DNA from: Paenibacillus pinihumi DSM 23905 = JCM 16419
Lineage (GTDB): Bacteria; Bacillota; Bacilli; Paenibacillales; Paenibacillaceae
Length of the DNA: 64,000 nucleotides
Assembly (NCBI RefSeq): GCF_000422505.1
Contig: NZ_AULX01000019.1
Span: 124,001-188,000, forward strand
Direction of reading: 5' to 3'
Positions 53,911-62,455 of this stretch are shown here, in pieces. The notes beneath the pieces are model-generated. The model saw only the letters and a list, made by a program, of their open reading frames with translations. It made no database searches and was not told the DNA's origin. Numbering within the stretch: the stretch's first letter is position 1; every line of letters begins with the position of its first letter. A program made the translations under genes and the position numbers.

Positions 53911-55170
53911 ATGAATACGTTCGAAGTTTTGGAGTCCAATGTCAGGTCTTATTGCAGAAGTTTTCCGGTTGTATTCGATAAAGCTAAGGGAGATCAGTTG
54001 TATGCGGATACCGGGGAAGCTTATATCGATTTTTTTGCGGGGGCGGGAGCCCTTAACTACGGACATAACAATAAGTTTATGAAGTCCAGAATTCTGGAAT
54101 ACGTATCCCAGGACCGGATAATGCATGGACTCGACATGTATACGAAGGCAAAAGAAGAATTTATTCTTTCATTCTCAGAGCATATCCTCAAACCCCAAGC
54201 TTTGGATTATAAACTGCAATTTTGCGGACCGACGGGTACTAATGCGGTGGAAGCCGCGTTGAAACTGGCCCGAAAGGTTAAGGGCAGAAGCGGAATTTTT
54301 GCTTTCATGGGCGGATTCCATGGGATGTCGCTGGGAAGTCTGTCGATCACAAGCAACATATCGATGCGCGAAAGTGCCGGGATACCGCTCAATAATGTGA
54401 CTTTTATTCCCTATGGGCAGTCGTTTGGAGGATTGGACACAATCCGTTACATGGAGCAAATCCTCTCCGATACGCATTCCGGGATCGAGAAGCCTGCAGC
54501 GATTATATTGGAAACCGTTCAGGCGGAAGGCGGAATAAACGTGGCTGAAACTGGATGGCTGCAAAACTTGCGCCAGCTTTGTGATGATCACGATATTTTA
54601 ATGATTATCGACGATATTCAGGTCGGCTGCGGCAGAACCGGTCCATTTTTCTCATTTGAGCGTGCGGGGATTGTGCCGGATATCGTGATATTATCCAAAT
54701 CGATTAGCGGGTATGGCTTGCCGATGTCTTTATTGCTGATCAAACCGGAGTTGGATATTTGGAATCCTGGAGAGCACAATGGGACATTTAGGGGCAATCA
54801 ATTAGCTTTTGTCACGGCTAAGGCGGCACTGGAATTCAGAACAGCGGAGAGTCTTGGCGATCAGGTACGGGAGAAAGAGGCTTTTATTAAACACTACCTG
54901 GAAAGTGAGATTTGGCCGCTAGATCCCGAACTGCGAATTCGGGGGATTGGGTTGATTTGGGGAATTGATGTCGCTCATCTGGGACAGGAGGCCGCTAAAG
55001 AGATCGTCTCGAATTGTTTCAGGAACGGGCTCATTCTGGAAAGAGCCGGCCGCAACGATACAGTCATTAAGATCATGCCTCCTTTGACGATCAGCATAGA
55101 CAATTTGAAGTCAGGCTGCGATACGATTAAAGAAAGCATTCGTCAAGTTTGCCCTACGTATATTTTTTGA
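53911..55170 (+). CDS. ectB: Diaminobutyrate-2-oxoglutarate aminotransferase, EctB family
   Basis: The 419-residue class III PLP aminotransferase begins with VLESNVRSYCRSFPVVF, the typical EctB N-terminus. It contains FCGPTGTNAVEAALKLAR, FHGMSLGSLS, IDDIQVGCGRTG and the PLP lysine Lys263 in ILSKSISGYGLPM. EctB converts aspartate semialdehyde and glutamate to L-2,4-diaminobutyrate. Neither ectA nor ectC is nearby, so ectoine is not the product. It is 42 bp behind the exporter with AAAGGAGG upstream (spacing 12) and before the operon terminator. I infer that it supplies Dab to modules 3 and 4. Confidence 0.9.
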   Translation: MNTFEVLESNVRSYCRSFPVVFDKAKGDQLYADTGEAYIDFFAGAGALNYGHNNKFMKSRILEYVSQDRIMHGLDMYTKAKEEFILSFSEHILKPQALDYKLQFCGPTGTNAVEAALKLARKVKGRSGIFAFMGGFHGMSLGSLSITSNISMRESAGIPLNNVTFIPYGQSFGGLDTIRYMEQILSDTHSGIEKPAAIILETVQAEGGINVAETGWLQNLRQLCDDHDILMIIDDIQVGCGRTGPFFSFERAGIVPDIVILSKSISGYGLPMSLLLIKPELDIWNPGEHNGTFRGNQLAFVTAKAALEFRTAESLGDQVREKEAFIKHYLESEIWPLDPELRIRGIGLIWGIDVAHLGQEAAKEIVSNCFRNGLILERAGRNDTVIKIMPPLTISIDNLKSGCDTIKESIRQVCPTYIF

Positions 55171-55348
55171 ATATAAAATAAACCGGGACCAGACCATGAA
55201 GGTTCAATAAGTCGCCCGGGTAAAGATAAACTAAGTGAGGGGGTAAATTGCTGCAGGACAATCCGGAAGCTTGATCTCCGTTTAGCAGATTGATTGCCTA
55301 CGGGCATTAGAAAATCACCGGTATTGAATAATTTAAAATAACGAGCAT

Positions 55349-55380
55349 GAAGGAGCCTTGAGCTCCTTTTTGCTTTTTTT
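55349..55380 (+). terminator. Terminator of the lipopeptide operon
   Basis: AAGGAGC pairs with GCTCCTT across a 5-base loop (outer GAGCA/TGCTT pairing is also possible), followed by TTTTTGCTTTTTTT. Confidence 0.8.
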
Positions 55381-55439
55381 CTCAGATATCCTGTTAAGCT
55401 GAACCATATCACAAGTAATGGTAAGTTATTCTAAATCAT

Positions 55440-55486
55440 ATATCATAACGAACATAGTTCTTTACGAACAGTGTTCGTTATGATAT
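55440..55486. promoter_or_regulatory. Compound palindromic operator upstream of the monooxygenase gene
   Basis: ATATCATAACGAACA (55440-55454) is perfectly complementary to TGTTCGTTATGATAT (55472-55486). In the spacer a further ACGAACA starts at 55464 and forms a second perfect palindrome ACGAACA-G-TGTTCGT (55464-55478) with the right arm. Three half-sites with ACGAAC are therefore arranged within 47 bp. It is about 65 bp before the start of the monooxygenase and is the best candidate site for the TetR regulator encoded behind it. Confidence 0.7.
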
Positions 55487-55550
55487 AAATGAGTTGTAGA
55501 CAAAATTACGAATTGGCGAGTTATTACTTAAATAGAAGGGGATGTGCAAG

Positions 55551-56732
55551 ATGACTACAGGATCTAAAGAACAAAAAAGAATTGCAATTATCGGAGCAGG
55601 GCCAGGGGGATTAACCCTTGCCTTAATTTTGCAGCGGCACGGCATACAATCCGTTGTATATGAGCGGGAGCTGCATGACCAGAGTCATGAAAGGGGCGGC
55701 TCCTTGGATCTTCATGAAGAATCCGGTCAGAAGGCGCTTAAAGAAGCAGGGCTTTATGACAAGTTTCAAACCCTTGCCCGCTATGAGGGGGAGGATTTCC
55801 GGGTACTTGATAAATCCGGCAACATTTATATAGATGATGAAGCTGATACAGAGCCAGATGGAGCAGGGGCACGCCCGGAGATTGACCGTGGTGTTCTGTG
55901 TGATCTGTTGTTGCAAGAAATTCATGCGGATACCATCAAATACGGATATAAACTCGATAAGGCGGTTACGCTAGAAAACGGCATGACTGAGCTTCAATTC
56001 GAAAATGGCTTTGTAGATACGGTCCACCTGGTGATTGGCTCAGATGGAGCATTTTCCCGTGTACGTCCGCTGCTTACGGATATCGATGTCGAATACTCGG
56101 GTTTGACTATGATTGAATTGAACATCCTGAATGCAGCAGCGAATTACCCGGAATTAGCCGCGTTTAACAAACGGGGCAAGATGTTCGGCCTGGATGATCA
56201 TAAAGCGATTATTGGCCAAGTCAATGGAGATGGACGCATTAAGGTCTATGCGGCATTCAGGATAGAGAAAGACTGGCTGGAGACAAGCGGGATTCCGTTC
56301 AATCAGCCTAAAGAGGCCAAGGAGCGGCTGCTTGACATCTTTCAGGATTGGGACGAGCAGCTCAAAGATTATATCCGTTTCGCAGAAGACGCCTTATTGC
56401 CAAGACGCATCTACATGCTGCCGATCGGGTTCCAGTGGAACCGCAATCCGGGAGTCACGCTGATCGGGGATGCTGCCCATGTCATGTCGCCATTCGCGGG
56501 TGAAGGGGTGAACATGGCGATGTTCGATGCACTGGAGCTGGCACTTGCCATTGCCCGGCATAATGATGACTTCAGCAAAGCCATTGAAGAATATGAGGAA
56601 ATCATGTATGCAAGTTCATCGGAGAAGGCCAGGGATTCGGATTACAGCTTAAAGCTCTGCTTTTCCGACAATGCCGCTGCCAACCTGGCGGAATTCATGA
56701 GTTCCATCATCGATCAGCACAACCGGCAATAA
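55551..56732 (+). CDS. FAD-dependent monooxygenase, TetX-like
   Basis: The 393-residue flavoprotein has a Rossmann motif GAGPGG at residues 15-20, the middle motif IGSDGAFSRVR and the FAD-phosphate motif GDAAHVMSPFAGEGVNMAM. This is the layout of class A aromatic hydroxylases, and the overall pattern is closest to TetX-type enzymes, which hydroxylate and inactivate antibiotics. The start at ATG 55551 is chosen because AGAAGGGG lies 9 bp upstream; ATG 55542 has no room for a binding site. It stands apart from the lipopeptide operon (terminator in between) and is paired with the TetR gene. The substrate is unknown. Confidence 0.88.
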   Translation: MTTGSKEQKRIAIIGAGPGGLTLALILQRHGIQSVVYERELHDQSHERGGSLDLHEESGQKALKEAGLYDKFQTLARYEGEDFRVLDKSGNIYIDDEADTEPDGAGARPEIDRGVLCDLLLQEIHADTIKYGYKLDKAVTLENGMTELQFENGFVDTVHLVIGSDGAFSRVRPLLTDIDVEYSGLTMIELNILNAAANYPELAAFNKRGKMFGLDDHKAIIGQVNGDGRIKVYAAFRIEKDWLETSGIPFNQPKEAKERLLDIFQDWDEQLKDYIRFAEDALLPRRIYMLPIGFQWNRNPGVTLIGDAAHVMSPFAGEGVNMAMFDALELALAIARHNDDFSKAIEEYEEIMYASSSEKARDSDYSLKLCFSDNAAANLAEFMSSIIDQHNRQ

Positions 56733-56772
56733 ACATGTTGAATTTCTTGCCCTGCTATATTATAAAGAGAAT

Positions 56773-57468
56773 ATGAAAAATTCTAATCGAGTTATCGTTA
56801 GTCGTCGTGACCGTCCGGCCAAAGAGCCGCTCAGCCGTGAACTCATCGTCCAAACTGCCTATGAGCTTCTTAAGGAACAAGGCATGAAGGGCATGAGTAT
56901 GCGCAAAATCGCCAAGGAACTGGATACAGGACCCTCTTCCTTGTACGTCTACGTCAATAATCTTGAGGATTTAAACTCTTACGTTCAGGACTTCGGCCTT
57001 GGATGCCTCATATTGCCTGATGCCGAAAATGGCTCATGGAAGGAGCGATTATTCGGGGCCCTGACCGCATATTTCCTTTTGCTAGTTGAGCAGCCGGGAC
57101 TCGCGGAAATTTCGTTCTCTACTATTCCAAAGGGAGACAAATATATGGAGCTCATCGAATATATTCTTGCCGCGCTGCTTGAAGGCGGAGCCGGATCGAA
57201 ATCTGCAGCATGGGGAACAGATCTTATGTTGTTATATGTGACTTCATTGGCATACGAAAAGCATTCCTGGAAAAAGCATGATGCCGCGAAGTTGTCGGAT
57301 ATCAAACAAGCCTTTAGCAATGCGGACTCTGTTCGATTTCCTTTCATTCATAGCCTGAGTGAAGAGTTATTCTCAGGAGATACTGTCGTCATGGAACGGT
57401 TCCGGTGGGGGCTTGAAGTGCTGTTGCAGGGCATTAAACTGGACCCCATAAATAACAGGCAAACATGA
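56773..57468 (+). CDS. TetR-family transcriptional regulator
   Basis: The 231-residue protein has an N-terminal helix-turn-helix (ELIVQTAYELLKEQGMKGMS, then MRKIAKELDTGPSSLYVYV, residues about 23-65) and a C-terminal ligand-binding domain of the TetR_C (tetracycline repressor-like) kind with a long helical bundle. It lies 40 bp behind the monooxygenase, with AGAGA as a weak binding site. It probably represses the pair through the palindromes at 55440-55486. The ligand is presumably the substrate of the monooxygenase. Confidence 0.88.
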   Translation: MKNSNRVIVSRRDRPAKEPLSRELIVQTAYELLKEQGMKGMSMRKIAKELDTGPSSLYVYVNNLEDLNSYVQDFGLGCLILPDAENGSWKERLFGALTAYFLLLVEQPGLAEISFSTIPKGDKYMELIEYILAALLEGGAGSKSAAWGTDLMLLYVTSLAYEKHSWKKHDAAKLSDIKQAFSNADSVRFPFIHSLSEELFSGDTVVMERFRWGLEVLLQGIKLDPINNRQT

Positions 57469-57500
57469 AAGCAGCCGATTGCTATCGGTTGCTTTTTTTG
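57468..57500 (+). terminator. Terminator after the TetR gene
   Basis: AAGCAGCCGAT pairs with ATCGGTTGCTT around TGCT and is followed by a T run. Confidence 0.85.
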
Positions 57501-57677
57501 TACTTCTATTCGGAATAGCCGATTCCACGATTTTTCCGCATTCCGTCCAAAGTATTGCCGAAATTGGATAGTACAATAAATGATGTAAGGCCAATAAAAA
57601 AACAGTCGAATTGAACGAAAGCTCACCTGGAGCGAAATTATGTAATGAAAGCCATAAAATCAAAGGAGCTGATAGCA

Positions 57678-57983
57678 TTGAAAAAAGTAATTCTTGCCCT
57701 CTCACTCGGTCTGCTGATTGGATCGGCAACAACGGCTGTAGCCGCAACAAACAAGACGGTGCAGGCGACGGTTTCGAAGTTTGTTATTAAGGTTAATGGG
57801 GCCGAGAAGACGCTGAAGAACTCGCCTATCGTTGTGGACGGCACAACTTATCTTCCACTCCGCGATGTCGCAGGGCTGCTTGGTGCCGAAGTCAAATATG
57901 ATGGTAAAGCCAAAACGATTGAGTTGCAAACACCTGTTGCCATTGATAAAAGTGATCAGAAGAATATGGCAGGACTTAATTAG
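57678..57983 (+). CDS. Small secreted protein with a copper-amine-oxidase-type stalk domain
   Basis: I choose the TTG at 57678 as start: AAAGGAG lies 9 bp upstream and the product then begins as a classic signal peptide (MKKVILALSLGLLIGSATTA, cleavage after AVAA). The mature part of about 75 residues is a single copper amine oxidase N-terminal-like stalk unit (VKVNG-like start, VDGTTYLPLRDVAGLLG, VKYDGKAKTIEL). The domain is common in secreted Paenibacillus proteins and does not bind copper in most. The 101-residue length means it is a lone stalk unit. A related stalk domain heads the M13 peptidase at 59131. Confidence 0.82.
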   Translation: MKKVILALSLGLLIGSATTAVAATNKTVQATVSKFVIKVNGAEKTLKNSPIVVDGTTYLPLRDVAGLLGAEVKYDGKAKTIELQTPVAIDKSDQKNMAGLN

Positions 57984-58768
57984 CATGAAATATAGAAGAG
58001 AGTAATGGTCTTATCCCCTTACGGTAACCGTAAAAAGAACCCATGCCATGATGGATTCAACACTGCCCGACGTAAGGGGATATTCCAGTTATCCCCTCTT
58101 ACACCTCGCATGCCCTCAAATCCCTAAGCTGATAAAAAATTATGAGTCCAACATAAGCAGAATTTTAAATCTGTTTCTGCTTTCTTCCATAACATCAAAA
58201 TCCCCGTTAGACATGGACCAAAAAAGACTTACACCATTCGAGATATAACAAAGTGTCCGGTGTATTTCTTTTGCTGGTGCCATGTTTTTAATTAGTCCTT
58301 CTTCTTGAGCACGTTGAATCAATGTGATAATGATATCTCCGACAACTGATTGCTCTGGAGCCAGTATCTCATTGCGGAGTGTGACCCTGTAAAATTCTTG
58401 CGTCAATTCGAACCCTGCACGAACAATATGTTTGAAGCGCACCCCCTAAAGCAGACATTGGTAAAACCCCAGGGTAAAACCGATGAATTCTTTGCGGGGT
58501 GCATTTTCACCTTTTAAAGGGATTTTCATATGCCTGGCGCACTCTTTATCTCCCTCTCCCAAAAGATTTCCGAGAGACGTTTAGTCGGTAGTGCTTCCGC
58601 TACATGAACAGAACCTTAATAACAGGGTGCAAAATTTAGCTGATGTTCAGCAATTCATTTAGGCTCTGTTTCAATGGCTTTGGTAGGATAGGAAATAAGG
58701 AATCTAATACAAGCATCTCCCAGGAGGCTCTTGGATAATAAATCTATTTATTTCGAGGAGGAAGACCC
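57984..58768. other. Gap of 785 bp holding a TetR relic and palindromes
   Basis: The perfect palindrome TTACGGT-A-ACCGTAA lies at 58019-58033, and GTAAGGGGATA/TATCCCCTCTTAC forms a hairpin around 58071-58104 without a T run. The TetR-like fragment occupies 58140-58442 on the minus strand. The last 320 bp before the YbjQ gene contain no recognisable gene. Confidence 0.45.
58140..58442 (-). pseudogene. C-terminal fragment of a TetR/AcrR-type regulator
   Basis: On the minus strand a frame of 100 codons reads RFKHIVRAGFELTQEFYRVT, then LRNEILAPEQSVVGDIIITL and IQRAQEEGLIKNMAPAKEIH. This is typical of the ligand-binding domain of TetR/AcrR proteins, ending at a TAA (58140-58142). The DNA-binding N-terminal half is missing. 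Just upstream an ATG frame (MSALGG) would join it if one G of a GGGGG run were absent, which suggests a frameshift. A decayed regulator is the best reading. Confidence 0.6.
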
Positions 58769-59080
58769 ATGATTGTTACTACAACAGCAATCGTTGAAGG
58801 CTCCCCGGTCAGGCAGTACATCGGCGTTGCCACCGGTGAAGTCATTATGGCCGCTAATGTCGGGAGAGATATTATGGCTTCATTTAGAGATATTGTGGGC
58901 GGGCGATCGAAGGCCTATGAAACCAAGCTAAAGGAAGCAAGAGACGAAGCCTTTAAAGAAATGTCACAGCAAGCTTCGCAGATGGGAGCCAATGCGATTA
59001 TCGGTGTCGATATCAATTACGAGGTTGTCCGCCAGGGCATGCTCATGGTCGCTGTCAGCGGAACGGCTGTCATTATCTAA
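58769..59080 (+). CDS. YbjQ/UPF0145-family protein
   Basis: The 103-residue protein has the family hallmarks: VEGSPVRQYIGVATGEVIMA at the start, a middle SFRDIVGGRSKAYE, and MGANAIIGVDINYEVV near the end. YbjQ-like proteins form pentameric rings. Their function is not settled; a heavy-metal-binding name is used but not proven. A GAGGAGGAAG site lies just upstream. A fragment of a second copy appears at the window end (63944-64000). Confidence 0.9.
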   Translation: MIVTTTAIVEGSPVRQYIGVATGEVIMAANVGRDIMASFRDIVGGRSKAYETKLKEARDEAFKEMSQQASQMGANAIIGVDINYEVVRQGMLMVAVSGTAVII

Positions 59081-59130
59081 ACCGTTCAGTCCAATTACTT
59101 TATCATTTCAATAGAAGGAGCTTATGCCAG

Positions 59131-61467
59131 ATGAAAAAACTTAGCGCTTCATTATTGTCCATATGCCTGCTTACATCGGTCGTCTCTTCTGTTCATGCAG
59201 CGGATAATGCCTTGTCCGTGTGGCAAAATGGCCAGCAAATTCAGTTCAGCAAGTCTGGACCTGTCATGGAAAAAGGGGTGACACTCGTCCCGATGCGTAC
59301 GCTTCTCGAGAAGCTGGGTGTCCAAATGAAATGGGATGAAGCGACCCGTACCGTCAGCGGTACAAAAGAAGGCCTCTCCTTATCCCTCAAAATTGGCAGC
59401 ACGAATGCAACTGTAAACGGCAAAACAATCAAACTGGATGCAGCGCCAAAGCAAATCAAAAATGAAACGTATGTGCCGCTCCGGTTTGTCGCGGAAACGA
59501 TTGGCTACAAAGTTGCCTGGAATCCATCGCTGCGCCAGGTTAACCTAACCTTAAAGCAGCCGGGCAATGAAGTTGTAAAAACCAGGCTGCAAGACGATTT
59601 TTATGAAGCTGTAAATGCAAAGTGGCTTGCGTCCACGGAAATTTCAGCAGGTAAAGTAATAGCAGGCGGCTTTAGCGACCTCGATGCTAGCGTGAAAAAG
59701 CAGCTTTCGCAGGATATGGCGAAAATGGCAGCCGCGGGACGCGACAAAACAGACGACGAGATCGGCAACATGATTAAATTTTATAAACTGGCTGCTGACC
59801 GGGATAAACTCTCCAAGCAAGGATATGAAGCCATAAGAGCGGACATCGAAAAAATTAAATCGATCAACAGCTTGGCGGATTTTGCAAAAAATCAAAAAGA
59901 ACTCTATTTTAGAGGGCTATCTTTGCCATTTACTTTTTATAACTTGTCTGACATGAAGGATGCAACGAAAGAAATTCTATACATGAATTCTCCTAAACCG
60001 CCATTTGATAAGAGCATCTATGCACCTGACAATCCTAATGGCCAAGCAGTGTTAGGGGGATACAAAAATATGCTGGCGGATCTGCTTGTGATGGTTGGGG
60101 AAACAAAAGAAGAAGCAATCCGTATTGCCGGTCAAGCTGTAGATTTTGAACAGGAATTTGCGCAGTATATCATGTCCGCAGAAGATTCAAATAACGTGGA
60201 GTCGTTTTATAATCCAAAAACAGCGGAAGAGCTGAAGCCCTATAGTAAAGAGATTGATTTTGAAAAATTTGTCGCAGATGTTACCGGCAAAAAACTAAAA
60301 ACGGTATCCCTCATGAAATTGGATTATTTTGAAAACATGGATACGTTTTTGAATGAGAAAAATTGGGATAAAATAAAGAGCTGGACATACGCAAACTTTG
60401 TATTCAAGTCCGCACCTATGCTATCCGATGAGTTCATTGCAAAATCGACCCAACTCAGCAGAGCAATGAGTGGTCAAGAAAAATTGCCGCCAACAGAAGA
60501 CACGATTTACAATATCGTAAATGCTGCTTTCGAAAATGTAGCAGGAAACTATTATGGCCAGACATACCTCGGAAAAGAAGCCAAACAGGATGTTACGCGC
60601 ATGGCTGAAGAAATGGTTGAGAGTTTCCGGAACAGACTGCAAAAAAATGACTGGCTGTCGGAAAAAACCAAGACAGCAGCGCTTAAAAAACTGGATGCCA
60701 TGAAGATCCACATTGGCTATCCGGACAAGCTGGATGGCATGTACGCGTTGTTAAAGGTGGATGAGAATAAGTCTCTGTATGAGAATAATCGCTCCATCCA
60801 AACGGTAATTGAGAAAAATAGGTTTGCAAAACTTGATCAAACGATTAACCGGGACGAATGGAGAACGCCTGGACATACTGCGAATGCCAACTATCAATAT
60901 CTCACCAACACGATGACGTTCCCGGCTGCGGCTCTTCAGGCTCCATTTTATGATAAAAATAAAAGCGCGAGTTGGAATTATGGTGGCATAGGTGCGGTTA
61001 TCGGACACGAAATCTCCCACGCTTTTGATACAAATGGGGCCAAATATGATGAGGTTGGAAACAAGGTCAATTGGTGGTCAGAAGAAGACTACAAGAAATT
61101 CGAAGAAAAAGCCCAGGCTTTTGTTGAGCAATATAACAAAGCCGAGTATATAGGCCGAAAAGTTAATGGGCAGAGAACCGTGCCGGAAAATATTGCAGAT
61201 ATTGGCGGACTGAATGTTGCGCTTGAATTGGCAAAACAACAGCCGGATGCCAATCTGGAAGATTTCTATACATCATGGGCTACGATTTGGAGACATAAGG
61301 CCCTGGCCGAAATTGACCAATACCTGCTGCTGGTCGATCCGAATCCGCCAAGTAAAATCAGGGTAAATGCGGTTGTTGCGAACAGCGATGATTTCTACTC
61401 CACATTCGGCGTGAAAAAGGGCGACAAAATGTACATTGCCCCGGAGGATAGAATTACGCTTTGGTAA
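59131..61467 (+). CDS. Secreted M13-family zinc metallopeptidase with N-terminal stalk domain
   Basis: The 778-residue protein starts with a signal peptide (LSASLLSICLLTSVVSSVHA). It continues with a copper-amine-oxidase-type stalk unit (about 30-145; VTLVPMRTLLEKLG, TYVPLRFVAETIGYKVAWN) and then a neprilysin/PepO-type M13 domain (about 150-778). Zinc ligands are His626 and His630 of HEISH and Glu686 of ENIAD, with Asp690 behind it. NxNANYQYLTNTM-like substrate-binding residues and the C-terminal LLLVDPNPPSKIRVN and PEDRITLW follow the family pattern. It probably cleaves peptides at the cell surface. It is 50 bp behind the YbjQ gene with GAAGGAG upstream. No terminator is obvious behind it. 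Confidence 0.92.
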   Translation: MKKLSASLLSICLLTSVVSSVHAADNALSVWQNGQQIQFSKSGPVMEKGVTLVPMRTLLEKLGVQMKWDEATRTVSGTKEGLSLSLKIGSTNATVNGKTIKLDAAPKQIKNETYVPLRFVAETIGYKVAWNPSLRQVNLTLKQPGNEVVKTRLQDDFYEAVNAKWLASTEISAGKVIAGGFSDLDASVKKQLSQDMAKMAAAGRDKTDDEIGNMIKFYKLAADRDKLSKQGYEAIRADIEKIKSINSLADFAKNQKELYFRGLSLPFTFYNLSDMKDATKEILYMNSPKPPFDKSIYAPDNPNGQAVLGGYKNMLADLLVMVGETKEEAIRIAGQAVDFEQEFAQYIMSAEDSNNVESFYNPKTAEELKPYSKEIDFEKFVADVTGKKLKTVSLMKLDYFENMDTFLNEKNWDKIKSWTYANFVFKSAPMLSDEFIAKSTQLSRAMSGQEKLPPTEDTIYNIVNAAFENVAGNYYGQTYLGKEAKQDVTRMAEEMVESFRNRLQKNDWLSEKTKTAALKKLDAMKIHIGYPDKLDGMYALLKVDENKSLYENNRSIQTVIEKNRFAKLDQTINRDEWRTPGHTANANYQYLTNTMTFPAAALQAPFYDKNKSASWNYGGIGAVIGHEISHAFDTNGAKYDEVGNKVNWWSEEDYKKFEEKAQAFVEQYNKAEYIGRKVNGQRTVPENIADIGGLNVALELAKQQPDANLEDFYTSWATIWRHKALAEIDQYLLLVDPNPPSKIRVNAVVANSDDFYSTFGVKKGDKMYIAPEDRITLW

Positions 61468-61550
61468 ACGATTATAGGGCCAAATAAAAGCTGAAGATTC
61501 AAAAATATAGTTGATCTGTAAGGAGCTATACCAAAATCCATTCATTGAAT

Positions 61551-61686
61551 GTTGCCCAGGCAACTCCACTTGACATGAGCATTTTGGCTATGGCTCTTTT
61601 GTGTTCATAAGTTCAAAGAAATGCTTGCGCATGACGTAACGTCATGCGCTATACTGGTACTTGAAAGGGGTTGAGAAAGATAAGCA
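61551..61686 (+). promoter_or_regulatory. MerR-type promoter/operator, copy 2 (autoregulated)
   Basis: TTGCGC (61625-61630) and TATACT (61650-61655) are separated by 19 bp. The spacer contains the perfect operator palindrome GCGCATGACG-TAA-CGTCATGCGC (61628-61650 region). The transcription start would fall near 61662, only about nine bases before the TTG at 61671. The region matches the orphan promoter at 3470-3595 over more than 100 bp. Confidence 0.8.
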
Positions 61687-62426
61687 AGAGTTATTATACC
61701 GTTGGTTCCCTCGCCAAGCTGACCTCAACAACGGAACGAACGCTGCGCTTTTATGATCGGAAGGGGCTGCTCAAGCCCAGCGGATATAATGAACAGGGAC
61801 ACCGGATCTATACCGATGAGGATTTGGTACGGCTCCATCAAATACTAACCTTAAAATATTTAGGCTACTCCCTGGATGAGATCGGCAAGTATTTAGCAGA
61901 GCAGAACAGCAAGGATTTTCATGCTTCACTGGAGCTGCAACATGAGCTGCTGCTGCAGAAGCAGCAACACATCCAGCATGTTGTGTCTACGATGGAACGG
62001 GTAAGAGCCGTCATAAAGGATAACGATACGATAGATCATGGGCTCATTATGACGATGATTCATTCCATTCAACATGAGGAGGATCAGAAGCAGTGGCTCT
62101 CCGACCGGCTGCCGGATGCACTCGTACAATCTATATTTATGAGTGGGTCAACCATGGAGGAACAGCTTCAGGCAACACGTGAGATGACGATAGGGCTTAA
62201 CGATCTGCTCGTTATGTACAAGCAAGGGCTGCAGCCGGGACATCCGCTTGTACAGGAGCGTGCTCTTCGTCTGCAGTTGATAATTAAGCGGCTGCTGGGA
62301 CATCAGCTGCACGAGCTGGGGACGGGCGAGGTGGGAAGCGTGCTGAAGGAGATGGATCCGCAGCTCTTCCCGAGCAGTTTCGAGCCGGACTTTAAGAACT
62401 ACTTGCGTGAAGTGTTTTATATCTAA
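61671..62426 (+). CDS. MerR-family transcriptional activator (TipA-like effector-linked)
   Basis: The 251-residue regulator has an N-terminal MerR winged helix (YYTVGSLAKLTSTTERTLRF, then YDRKGLLKPSGYNEQGHRIY), a long dimerisation helix (ELQHELLLQKQQHIQHVVST) and an effector domain of about 130 residues. The start is uncertain: the TTG at 61671 directly abuts the AAAGGGG site, so either a near-leaderless TTG or a rare ATA at 61680 (spacing 9) is used. The 19-bp-spaced promoter before it indicates autoregulation. The MFS exporter follows after 29 bp, so a drug-inducible efflux unit is likely. Confidence 0.9.
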   Translation: MRKISKSYYTVGSLAKLTSTTERTLRFYDRKGLLKPSGYNEQGHRIYTDEDLVRLHQILTLKYLGYSLDEIGKYLAEQNSKDFHASLELQHELLLQKQQHIQHVVSTMERVRAVIKDNDTIDHGLIMTMIHSIQHEEDQKQWLSDRLPDALVQSIFMSGSTMEEQLQATREMTIGLNDLLVMYKQGLQPGHPLVQERALRLQLIIKRLLGHQLHELGTGEVGSVLKEMDPQLFPSSFEPDFKNYLREVFYI

Positions 62427-62455
62427 ATTACTGAAAATGAACCGGAGAGTGGGAC

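Larger units (their letters stand above)
55171..55550. other. Gap with operon terminator and TetR-type operator
   Basis: Beyond the aminotransferase there are 180 bp without a gene or clear structure (a weak CCGGGAC/GTCGCCCGG pairing only). Then come the terminator at 55349-55380 and the palindromic operator at 55440-55486. I see no other element. Confidence 0.5.

Noticed and set aside
53911-55170. Ectoine biosynthesis locus
   Set aside because: Only the EctB-like gene is present; no EctA acetyltransferase or EctC synthase is nearby, and the gene sits in the lipopeptide operon.
55171-55348. A riboswitch or T-box upstream of the monooxygenase
   Set aside because: No conserved core or specifier structure is visible; the only strong structure is the terminator belonging to the upstream operon.
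58048-58248. A 66-codon plus-strand frame
   Set aside because: It overlaps the minus-strand TetR-like fragment in antisense and has no ribosome binding site.
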